Part shown: positions 57,161 through 64,000 of the stretch, one piece after another
How the letters are laid out: every line of letters begins with the position of its first letter
Position numbering within the stretch: the first letter of the stretch is position 1
Assembly: GCA_905181945.1 (NCBI GenBank)
Contig: CAJIZZ010000009.1
Coordinates: 60,857 to 124,856 of the forward strand
Direction: 5' to 3'
From: an uncultured Porticoccus sp.
GTDB taxonomy: Bacteria; Pseudomonadota; Gammaproteobacteria; Pseudomonadales; Porticoccaceae
DNA: 64,000 bases
Position numbers and translations under genes: made by a program
Notes under the pieces: model-generated
Seen by the model: only the letters and a program-made list of their open reading frames with translations
What the model was told of the DNA's origin: nothing
Database searches by the model: none

Positions 57161-57234
57161 AAATGGGGATAAAAACCCCATTTAAACAGTAATCACAATA
57201 AAAAATGCACCGAAGTTGATGCTTTATAAGCATC
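57161..57234 (+). other. amtB leader with two hairpins
   Basis: Hairpin 1 is AAATGGGG (57161-57168) with CCCCATTT (57176-57183), loop ATAAAAA, starting within a few bases of the predicted transcript start. Hairpin 2 is GATGCTT-TAT-AAGCATC (57218-57234). Neither is followed by a U-run, so they are not ordinary terminators. They could stabilise the mRNA or control translation. Confidence 0.55.
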
Positions 57235-57279
57235 TAAAAAATTAAAGTGCACTAATATAGGACAAAAGGATACTGGATC

Positions 57280-58593
57280 ATGTTTAAACACCTAAATCGA
57301 CACTTTTCACTCGCCCCCTCCCTATTATTGACCTTAATGGCTCCAAGTGTCGGACACACAGAAACACTTGATGGCGCTAATACAGCTTGGATCATAACTG
57401 CTACTGCACTAGTGTTGTTTATGACACTTCCTGGCTTATCACTTTTTTATGCTGGCCTAGTTCGCGCCAAGAACGTGCTTTCCGTCCTTATGCAGTGCTT
57501 TGCAATCACTTGTATCGCGTCATTAATATGGCTTATTTGTGGTTACAGTCTGGCATTCAGTGATGGCGGAGCATTAAACAACTGGATTGGTGGCTTCAGC
57601 AATTTCATGCTTGTAAATGTTCTTGAAGACACTCTATCAGGCAACATCCCAGAATCTGTTTTCGTTATGTTCCAAATGACCTTTGCTGTAATCACCCCAG
57701 CATTAATTATTGGAGCATTTGCTGAACGCATAAAATTCTCCGCCGTGCTTATATTTAGCAGCGTATGGCTTCTTCTAGTTTACGTTCCTGTTACCCACTG
57801 GGTGTGGGGTGGTGGCTGGCTTCAGCAAATGGGGCTGCTAGATTTTGCCGGCGGCACAGTAGTGCATATCACAGCAGGCACAGCAGCGTTAGTTGCGGCA
57901 ATCGTTCTGGGTAATCGAAAAGGCTTTCAACAACAACCAATGACTCCTCACAATCTGACACTAACAGTGGCTGGCGCCGGAATGCTCTGGGTTGGTTGGT
58001 TTGGATTTAACGCTGGATCAGCATTGGCTGCTAACGGGGATGCCGGTATGGCAATGCTAGTGACACACATATCTGCCGCCACGGGAGCGCTAGCCTGGAT
58101 GATGATGGAATGGATTAAGTATGGAAAACCTTCTGTATTAGGCATTGTCACTGGAATGGTTGCAGGACTTGGTACTATTACCCCAGCCTCTGGTTTTGTG
58201 GGTCCTGGCGGTGCACTAATTATTGGTTTTTCAGCAGGGATTATTTGCTACTACGCAACACAGCTAATAAAGCAGAGATTCAAAATAGACGATTCATTAG
58301 ATGTTTTTCCCGTGCACGGGGTAGGGGGCATTTTAGGGACAATTTTAGTGGGGGTTTTTGCCTCTAGTGAGCTTGGAATTTTTAGCGGTCAAGGTTTAGC
58401 TGAAGGAATCGCTATAACTGCTCAGCTAAAAATTCAATTCATTGGGGTGCTGAGCACTTTAATTTATACCGCTGTTGTTACCTATGTTTTACTTAAAGTG
58501 ATAGATGCCATGATGGGTCTACGCGTTTCCAGAGATGACGAGGAAGATGGTCTTGATCTTACTCAGCACAATGAGCGCGGTTATGACCTTTAG
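57280..58593 (+). CDS. amtB: Ammonium transporter AmtB
   Basis: A trimeric ammonium channel of 437 residues with a cleavable signal (about 1-27, ending GHT) and eleven membrane helices. Key segments: WIITATALVLFMTLPGLSLFYAGLVRAKNVLS at the start, HWVWGGGWLQQMGLLDFAGGTVVHITAG with the first pore histidine, WVGWFGFNAGSALA, and VFPVHGVGGILGTILVG with the second. The PII gene glnK, usually beside amtB, is not in the window. Transcription is from the sigma-54 promoter at 57133. Confidence 0.97.
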   Translation: MFKHLNRHFSLAPSLLLTLMAPSVGHTETLDGANTAWIITATALVLFMTLPGLSLFYAGLVRAKNVLSVLMQCFAITCIASLIWLICGYSLAFSDGGALNNWIGGFSNFMLVNVLEDTLSGNIPESVFVMFQMTFAVITPALIIGAFAERIKFSAVLIFSSVWLLLVYVPVTHWVWGGGWLQQMGLLDFAGGTVVHITAGTAALVAAIVLGNRKGFQQQPMTPHNLTLTVAGAGMLWVGWFGFNAGSALAANGDAGMAMLVTHISAATGALAWMMMEWIKYGKPSVLGIVTGMVAGLGTITPASGFVGPGGALIIGFSAGIICYYATQLIKQRFKIDDSLDVFPVHGVGGILGTILVGVFASSELGIFSGQGLAEGIAITAQLKIQFIGVLSTLIYTAVVTYVLLKVIDAMMGLRVSRDDEEDGLDLTQHNERGYDL

Positions 58594-58624
58594 GATATAA
58601 AATCTAGGACTCAAGAAAAGACCA

Positions 58625-58661
58625 AACAGAACGCCGAGAAATTAGCGTTCTGTTTCTTTTT
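58625..58661 (+). terminator. Rho-independent terminator of amtB, overlapping the btuF 3' end
   Basis: A perfect 10-bp stem, AACAGAACGC (58625-58634) with GCGTTCTGTT (58645-58654), loop of 10 bases, is followed on the plus strand by CTTTTTTTT. The last codons of convergent btuF (stop at 58642-58644) lie inside the hairpin, so the T-run doubles as the coding sequence for the lysine-rich BtuF tail. Confidence 0.9.
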
Positions 58662-59574
58662 TTTGATTACGAACTTTTGCCAAAAAATTACACATTTTTT
58701 CTGCTCCATCAATAATCCTAGGGGTATGCCTTGACAGCAGATCTGGGTGTATAAAATATATATGTCCGTTTTGGACGGCCGTTATTGATGATAGACGCTT
58801 CCAGCGATCTAGCCATGCTAGCTGGTTTTTCTTCTCGGCCCCTGCTATCACAACTTGAGGGTTAGATCGCAACAAAGATTCCTTGTTCGCCTTAAGCGCT
58901 ATCGGCAAAGCTTCAGCAAAAACATTCCGCCCTCCACATAATGTCACCACATCAGAAATTAGATGGCGCCCACTAAGCGTCATTATTGGCTCACTTGATA
59001 GCTGATAAAACACGCTCACTTGCGATTGATTGCTATAACTTTTTTTAAGCTTGGTCAGCCTTTTTAAAAAATTCTCTGCCTCATCGTTACCTTGATCCTT
59101 GTTACCAACTAAAATACCAATTTTTTGAAGCGATAAAGCTACATCTTCGAGTATCTTTGGCTCGGAAATATAAACCGTCAATCCCAAAGATTTTAACTTG
59201 CTAATTTTTTCTTCACCATTGCCAGAACCCCAAGCTAAAACCAAATCTGGCTGCATTTGAACAATTGCTTCATAATTAATTGTGTTGTATGAACCAATAC
59301 GGGGGATGTCATTCGCTGCTTCAGGATAATCGCTGAAACTTACAGTACCTACAAGTTGCCCCCCTCCGCCCACTGCAAAAACTAATTCTGTAAGATGCGG
59401 AGACAAGCTTACGATTCTTTGCGCTGGTCGACTCAACAGAACCTCCCTTTCTGTGTCGTCCATCAAACGCACATCGGCAACTGTTTTTAAGGGAAAAAAA
59501 GCAGTTAGCACTGCTATCAGGATGCAGTGCGCGGATCTCTTAGCCGTATGGGTCCTCAACAACTTACTCCTCAA
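58642..59574 (-). CDS. btuF: Vitamin B12 periplasmic binding protein BtuF
   Basis: The soluble receptor of the BtuCDF importer, 310 residues. A signal peptide (about 1-33) precedes the class III binding fold: AQRIVSLSPHLTELVFAVGGGGQLVG, SYNTINYEAIVQMQPDLVLAWGSGN, and ALKANKESLLRSNPQVVIAGAE, ending with the helical DGAEKMCNFL. Assignment to B12 rather than siderophore comes from the btuB-cobO-btuC-btuD neighbours. Its 3' end lies in the amtB terminator. Confidence 0.88.
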   Translation of the reverse strand: MRSKLLRTHTAKRSAHCILIAVLTAFFPLKTVADVRLMDDTEREVLLSRPAQRIVSLSPHLTELVFAVGGGGQLVGTVSFSDYPEAANDIPRIGSYNTINYEAIVQMQPDLVLAWGSGNGEEKISKLKSLGLTVYISEPKILEDVALSLQKIGILVGNKDQGNDEAENFLKRLTKLKKSYSNQSQVSVFYQLSSEPIMTLSGRHLISDVVTLCGGRNVFAEALPIALKANKESLLRSNPQVVIAGAEKKNQLAWLDRWKRLSSITAVQNGHIYFIHPDLLSRHTPRIIDGAEKMCNFLAKVRNQKKETER

Positions 59575-59622
59575 AAAAACAACAGCCCTGATCTAATATA
59601 AAAAAATAGGACTAAAGATTAA

Positions 59623-60405
59623 CTATATTATTACTAATAATTTTCCAGTTTCAGGATGCTGTCCAATATTAGCTTTTACATTAAATACTTTGTTGATTGC
59701 CTCTACAGTAAAAACTTCTTCTGGAGTACCTATCATTGCTATTTCTCCGCACTCCAAAAGTATTATCTGATCAGAGCACTCTGCTGCCAAATTTAAATCA
59801 TGCATCACCAACAGAATACCAATACCCTCTTCAGCGCAATTTTTTATAATCTTCAAAGTTAATTTTTGATGTGCTAGGTCAAAAGAGGAAGTCGGCTCAT
59901 CTAGGATCAAGAAACGCGCCTGACAAGACTCTTTTGTATGCGGATGCCAAATTTGAGCCAAAACTCGCGCCAAATGAATGCGTTGTTTTTCTCCTCCCGA
60001 CAGTTCGGTGTATAGCCGTTTCGATAGATAACTACCATCTACAACCTTTAGTGCATCAGCCACCACTTTTTGATCTATGTTTGCACCAGTCGCATGAGGA
60101 GTTCTAGCTAGCATCACAACTTCTTCAGCAGTAAAAGGAAAATCTAGAAATGAATGCTGGGGTAAAATAGATAACATTATAGCTCGATCAACTGATGGCC
60201 AATCTCTGATATCTCGGCCATTCAGAGTTACCGAGCCTGAAGTAGGGGAAATCTCGTTCGCCAGACACTGTAGCAATGTGGTTTTCCCTGCGCCATTAGG
60301 ACCGACTATTGTAGTAATTTTTCCTGGCAACACAGAAAGATTAATATCTCTCAAAAAAGGAATGTCTGAATAACTGAGTGACAACCTAGAAGCTATTAAG
60401 GACAT
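59623..60405 (-). CDS. btuD: Vitamin B12 ABC transporter ATPase BtuD
   Basis: An Fe3+/heme/B12-class import ATPase of 260 residues. Walker A is [18 protein letters not shown], the Q-loop LSILPQHSFLDF, signature LSGGEKQRIHLARVLA, Walker B FLILDEPTSSFDLA and H-loop LLVMHDLNLAAECSD. Sequence alone resembles HmuV-type ATPases as well; the surrounding B12 genes decide the call. It starts five bases after the btuC stop. Confidence 0.88.
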   Translation of the reverse strand: MSLIASRLSLSYSDIPFLRDINLSVLPGKITTIVGPNGAGKTTLLQCLANEISPTSGSVTLNGRDIRDWPSVDRAIMLSILPQHSFLDFPFTAEEVVMLARTPHATGANIDQKVVADALKVVDGSYLSKRLYTELSGGEKQRIHLARVLAQIWHPHTKESCQARFLILDEPTSSFDLAHQKLTLKIIKNCAEEGIGILLVMHDLNLAAECSDQIILLECGEIAMIGTPEEVFTVEAINKVFNVKANIGQHPETGKLLVII

Positions 60406-60410
60406 GACTG

Positions 60411-61466
60411 TTATCTCATTGCTCTATGATGATTTTTTGTTAGGAGCCAAAAGAAAAATGGAACGCCCAAAAGTGCGGTCAAAATGCCGGTCGGAAGTTC
60501 GGCTGGAGCCACTACGACTCTCGCAAAGCTGTCAGCAACTACTAATAAAATTGCTCCGGCTATAGCCGAACTAGGAATGAGATATCGGTGATCAGGGCCA
60601 ATCATCATGCGCATTAAATGTGGCACAACAAGGCCCACAAATGAAATCATTCCAGCCACAGCAACTGATATTCCCACTCCTATTGCAGTGAGAAAAATAA
60701 TTCGCTGCTTGACTCTCTCCACATCTACTCCTAGGTAGCGCGCTTCTGACTCGCCCAGCAGTAATGCATTAAGTGCCCGGCTTTGTTTCGGAAGGGCAAA
60801 AATCAGCAAAACAACAGCGCAACCAGCTATCGCGACGCGAGGCCAATTAGCTGCATCTAGGCTACCCATTTGCCATAAGCTCATGCGGCGTAACATTTCA
60901 TTATCTGCAACGAAGCTAAATATTCCATTCAAAGCCCCTGCTAAAGCGCTAATTGCAATGCCGACCAAGAGCATTGTTGGAACTGAAGTACCCGTAGAAG
61001 ATGTAGCCAAACGGTAGACGAGAAGGACGGCTAAGGCACCACCCATGCAAGCTCCAAAAGCAACAAAAGTAAGCCCAAACCAACTGCTGCCATGAATCCA
61101 AGCGCCACCAAATACAATTACTAATCCAGCGCCTGCAGAAGCACCGCTGGAAACACCTATCAATGAGGGATCAGCCAGAGGGTTACGAAATAACCCTTGC
61201 ATCACTGCCCCACAACTTGCCAAACAAATGCCCACCAATGCAGCAAGAATTACCCGGGGAAACCGGATAGCAGAAAAAATTACCCCTTCTTGCTGAACGC
61301 TAATCTGGTCTAATGCGGGTTGACCTAGCCCTAACCAGCCAGCCAGCACTTCTATCAGCTTGATAGGAGAAATAAAAACAGGCCCAACCAAGGCAGCGCC
61401 GATCATCGCTGGTAGTAGTGCCAACAAGAGCATCAATGTAAATTTTCGGGCTTTCGTCTCTCTCAA
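60411..61466 (-). CDS. btuC: Vitamin B12 ABC transporter permease BtuC
   Basis: A FecCD/BtuC-family permease of 351 residues with about ten membrane helices. Typical segments are RFPRVILAALVGICLASCGAVMQGLFRNPLADPSLIGVSSGASAGA (residues 69-114), LLLGESEARYLGVDVERVKQ and ISFVGLVVPHLMRMMIGPDHRYLIP, then ELPTGILTALLGVPFFFWLL at the end. It lies between cobO and btuD. Confidence 0.9.
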   Translation of the reverse strand: MRETKARKFTLMLLLALLPAMIGAALVGPVFISPIKLIEVLAGWLGLGQPALDQISVQQEGVIFSAIRFPRVILAALVGICLASCGAVMQGLFRNPLADPSLIGVSSGASAGAGLVIVFGGAWIHGSSWFGLTFVAFGACMGGALAVLLVYRLATSSTGTSVPTMLLVGIAISALAGALNGIFSFVADNEMLRRMSLWQMGSLDAANWPRVAIAGCAVVLLIFALPKQSRALNALLLGESEARYLGVDVERVKQRIIFLTAIGVGISVAVAGMISFVGLVVPHLMRMMIGPDHRYLIPSSAIAGAILLVVADSFARVVVAPAELPTGILTALLGVPFFFWLLTKNHHRAMR

Positions 61467-61492
61467 TTATATTCCTCTGACTTTAGCCCCAG

Positions 61493-62104
61493 TTAATAAT
61501 CAACTCCTTTTCGAGCTTTTATATTGTCATGGTATGCATGCTTCACATCTTTTATCTCTGAGACGGTATCCGCTATCTCTTTCAAAGAAGAGGTGCCGCC
61601 ACGACCTGTAACTACGACACTCTGGGTTGCTGGCCTATTCGATAAGGCATCAATTACCATAGATTCATCAAGATACTTATAGCTCAGCATATAAGTTAAT
61701 TCATCTATGATTACCAGATGATAGCTCTCATCACGCAACATAGGCGCCACTACTTCCCATGTAGTTTTAGCTGCAGCAATATCTGCATCACGGTCCTGCG
61801 TATCCCACGTAAATCCAGTACCCATCTGATAAAAATCTACTTGAGGGCAAGAATCCCTCAAGTAGAGCTCTTCGCCTGACAGCTGCTGACCTTTAATAAA
61901 CTGAACCACGCCAACCTTATATCCATAACCAAGAGAGCGCATAACCATTCCAAAAGCTGAGCTACTCTTACCTTTGCCATCACCAGTAAGAAGGATCATA
62001 ACCCCTCTTTCTTGGTCACAGGCTGCAACATGTTGATCAACTTTTGTCTTCAATTTTTGCATTTTGCGCTTTTGGCGCTCAGCCTGGCTTTCAGTCTCTG
62101 TCAT
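61493..62104 (-). CDS. cobO: Corrinoid adenosyltransferase CobO (CobA/BtuR type)
   Basis: Adds the adenosyl group to imported corrinoid, 203 residues. The P-loop is LTGDGKGKSSSAFGMVMRSLG, then VGVVQFIKGQQLSGE, VIIDELTYMLSYKYLD and VVVTGRGG; it ends with KARKGVDY as in the family. A charged helix (residues 1-33) precedes the P-loop. In this operon it follows btuB by 35 bases and would provide adenosylcobalamin for IcmF. Confidence 0.95.
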   Translation of the reverse strand: MTETESQAERQKRKMQKLKTKVDQHVAACDQERGVMILLTGDGKGKSSSAFGMVMRSLGYGYKVGVVQFIKGQQLSGEELYLRDSCPQVDFYQMGTGFTWDTQDRDADIAAAKTTWEVVAPMLRDESYHLVIIDELTYMLSYKYLDESMVIDALSNRPATQSVVVTGRGGTSSLKEIADTVSEIKDVKHAYHDNIKARKGVDY

Positions 62105-62139
62105 GAAATTACTCCAAAGTCAGCTCAAGAGCCAATTAG

Positions 62140-64000
62140 TTAAAGCGTATAAGGGAATTTTAACACCCAATTAGAGCCATCCATATGATAGCTTTCACTA
62201 GCAGTCCTGTAATGCTTATCGAACACATTATTAGCTTTCAACTGCATCTTAACCTTTTCGGCGAGCTGGTAACTTAAACGAAAATCTAATAGACCATAGC
62301 CTCCTAAATTCGCGGTGTTAGTTGTATTAGTATAGCGCTTACTAGTTGCGTTGAAAGATGCCCCTGCATTCCAGCGAGAAAAACTACGATCAATATCGAA
62401 AGTAAATTTCTTTTTGGCGCGTTTTTGAAGCATCTTATCTGTTTTTTGATTGCGTGGATCGGTATAAGAAAAACTGGTAGTAATATCCCATCCACCAATA
62501 TTTGTATCGGCACTAAATTCACCACCTTTAATTTTAGCACTGGAGACATTACTAGGGACCCATTGAGATGGATATTCCGCTGTACCAGCTTCAGCCCAGT
62601 CAATAAGATTATCGATGCGATTTTGATAAATAGAAGCTTCCCATTTCCATGAGGAATAATCTCCCCTAGCTCCTAGCTCAAAGATTTCAGAATCCTCTGG
62701 GAGCAGATCTGGATTACCAGCACCATAGGCTCCAATTGGCCAATATAAATCATTGAAGGTCGGTGCCTTGAAGCCTTCTGCCCAGCTTATCGTCACTCGA
62801 TGGCTCTTTCCTAGCTGTGCCCCTAAGGCAAAGTTACTAGTATCCTGTTTGCCAGTCTCCTCATTATCGTCCTCGCGAAACCCTAGAACATAATCAAAAA
62901 TAGAGAATTTTCCTTGATATTGAGCAAAATATGCACGATTCATTCTTTCTTTAACTAAAGCACCCTGAGTATCAGTATATGTTGTGCTAGCGATTAACTC
63001 GTCATCATAAAGATCGACACCAAATGTCACCAGCTGACCGTCAAATATTTCGATATCATTTTGCCAAGAATACTGATCTTTAGTTGTACGAAAATTTGAT
63101 AAATGTGACCCATCTACAGCATTAGTATCATCAATGTCATCCATAGATCGACCTATAGAAATTTTAGATTGCCACCAATCTGTTAAAGGGGCACTAATAT
63201 TAAATCCTATATTTTGTATGGTGTTATCTGAATAGGGATCAGTTCCACGTGAGCCGTCAAGTGCATTATCGTAATAACTACGAGAATTGGCCTCTAAAAT
63301 ACCTAACCCTACATCCACTCCATTATCAAATGTATATCCAAAGTTAGCGTTAATTGAACGATTTCTATAGCCGTCATTATCTCGAGTCTGCTCCCTATCT
63401 TCTAGCTGTGCGTCTATTCCATCTGTTTCCAAATATGATGCATCTAGCGAATAACGCAACTGATTGTATGCTCCACGCGTTGATATGGCAGTTCTTTTTA
63501 AGACGTTAGACCCCACCTCAGTAGATATCATTGTTGAAGGTTTAGAATCACCTTTCTTGGTAAATATTTGAATTACTCCGCCTATTGCATCACTACCATA
63601 AATGCTTGATTTTGCACCACGTACAATTTCTATACGTTCTATCTGGCTGGGATCTATAAATTGAAAAGATGTACTACCTAGGCTAGCAGAATTAAAACGT
63701 TGCCCATCGATTAAAAATAAGGCGTGTCCTGTGTTTGAACCGCGAATAAATAGACTAGGAACTGATCCTGCTCCTCCATTCCGAGCTAAATCAATGCCAG
63801 GGACATGCTGAAATAAATCAAGTAGATCGGTTGGCTGGTATCTCTCGATATCAGCAGCACTGACTACGGTGGCTGATGAGAGCGTCTGGGCGATAGATTG
63901 TGATGTACGTGTTGCCGTAACTATAACTTCTGCACTATGTGTTTCTGCAGACACTGGAATAGAAACAGTAACAGCAAGAATAACTGCACCAAAAAAAAAT
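62140..64000 (-). CDS. btuB: TonB-dependent vitamin B12 receptor BtuB (5' end outside window)
   Basis: An outer-membrane cobalamin receptor. The frame stays open to the right edge and reads FFFGAVILAVTVSIPVSAETHSAEV, in two runs a signal peptide and mature N-terminus, so the start codon lies beyond 64000. The TonB-box region is EVIVTATRTSQS; the plug domain has YQPTDLLDLFQHVPGIDL, SLFIRGSNTGHALFLIDGQR and IERIEIVRGAKSSIYGSDAIGGVI. The 22-stranded barrel follows and ends NWVLKFPYTL. A cobalamin riboswitch, if present, would be further upstream and cannot be seen. Confidence 0.9.
   Translation of the reverse strand, partial: FFFGAVILAVTVSIPVSAETHSAEVIVTATRTSQSIAQTLSSATVVSAADIERYQPTDLLDLFQHVPGIDLARNGGAGSVPSLFIRGSNTGHALFLIDGQRFNSASLGSTSFQFIDPSQIERIEIVRGAKSSIYGSDAIGGVIQIFTKKGDSKPSTMISTEVGSNVLKRTAISTRGAYNQLRYSLDASYLETDGIDAQLEDREQTRDNDGYRNRSINANFGYTFDNGVDVGLGILEANSRSYYDNALDGSRGTDPYSDNTIQNIGFNISAPLTDWWQSKISIGRSMDDIDDTNAVDGSHLSNFRTTKDQYSWQNDIEIFDGQLVTFGVDLYDDELIASTTYTDTQGALVKERMNRAYFAQYQGKFSIFDYVLGFREDDNEETGKQDTSNFALGAQLGKSHRVTISWAEGFKAPTFNDLYWPIGAYGAGNPDLLPEDSEIFELGARGDYSSWKWEASIYQNRIDNLIDWAEAGTAEYPSQWVPSNVSSAKIKGGEFSADTNIGGWDITTSFSYTDPRNQKTDKMLQKRAKKKFTFDIDRSFSRWNAGASFNATSKRYTNTTNTANLGGYGLLDFRLSYQLAEKVKMQLKANNVFDKHYRTASESYHMDGSNWVLKFPYTL

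Noticed and set aside
62140..63954. Start of btuB at the codon 63952-63954
   Set aside because: The codon is a GTG inside a signal peptide; the hydrophobic core continues upstream to the window edge, so the real start is outside.

Overview
The window is a gene-dense, AT-rich stretch of a gammaproteobacterial chromosome. Genes sit on both strands in short operons with overlapping or abutting ends, and no mobile element, CRISPR array, rRNA or tRNA gene was recognised. The lineage call rests on conserved gammaproteobacterial gene order: rsmI-lpoA-diaA-dolP, rplM-rpsI-petA-petB/C-sspA-sspB, zapE/zapG/degS, murA-hisG-hisD-hisC, and yrbG-kdsD-kdsC-lptC-lptA-lptB-rpoN-hpf-ptsN-rapZ-ptsO. An aerobic, free-living, probably marine or other aquatic bacterium fits the bc1 complex, ammonium transport, vitamin B12 salvage and compact layout, but this is inference.

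Layout. 1-5200: start of the dcw cluster (rsmH partial, mraZ with its own operator), the RNase P RNA gene rnpB with a strong terminator, then rsmI, a short lpoA, diaA and dolP. 5.2-11.3 kb: a thiolase, sspB/sspA, a single-ORF cytochrome b/c1 fusion, the Rieske protein, and rpsI/rplM. 11.4-14.5 kb: division and envelope genes zapE, zapG and degS. 14.6-20 kb: hisC-hisD-hisG-murA-ibaG and an mlaC without its usual mla partners. 20.1-30.1 kb: the divergent LPS-transport, sigma-54 and nitrogen-PTS cluster, then mgtE and darP. 30.1-36.5 kb: typA, and a nitrogen-control module glnA-ntrB-ntrC driven by a sigma-54 promoter with tandem NtrC-like sites. 36.5-41.1 kb: an inactive-looking rhodanese, gpmI, envC and ctpA. 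41.1-50.1 kb: hisF and a riboflavin/thiamine cluster (ribA, pgpA, thiL, nusB, ribH, ribBA, ribE, ribD, nrdR) with glyA. 50.3-64 kb: the fused B12-dependent mutase icmF, ettA, two less common genes (a triple helicase-associated-repeat protein and a DUF1456 protein), amtB with a second sigma-54 promoter, and a B12 salvage operon btuB-cobO-btuC-btuD-btuF running off the window edge.

Themes. RpoN, NtrB/NtrC, GlnA and AmtB are all present and tied together by visible sigma-54 promoters. IcmF needs adenosylcobalamin, and the BtuB-CobO-BtuCDF operon can import and adenosylate corrinoid to supply it. No wholly new system stands out. The most notable departures from the expected layout are the b/c1 fusion, the orphan mlaC, the shortened LpoA, a zapE without a normal start codon at its conserved N-terminus, and the stand-alone helicase-associated-repeat protein.
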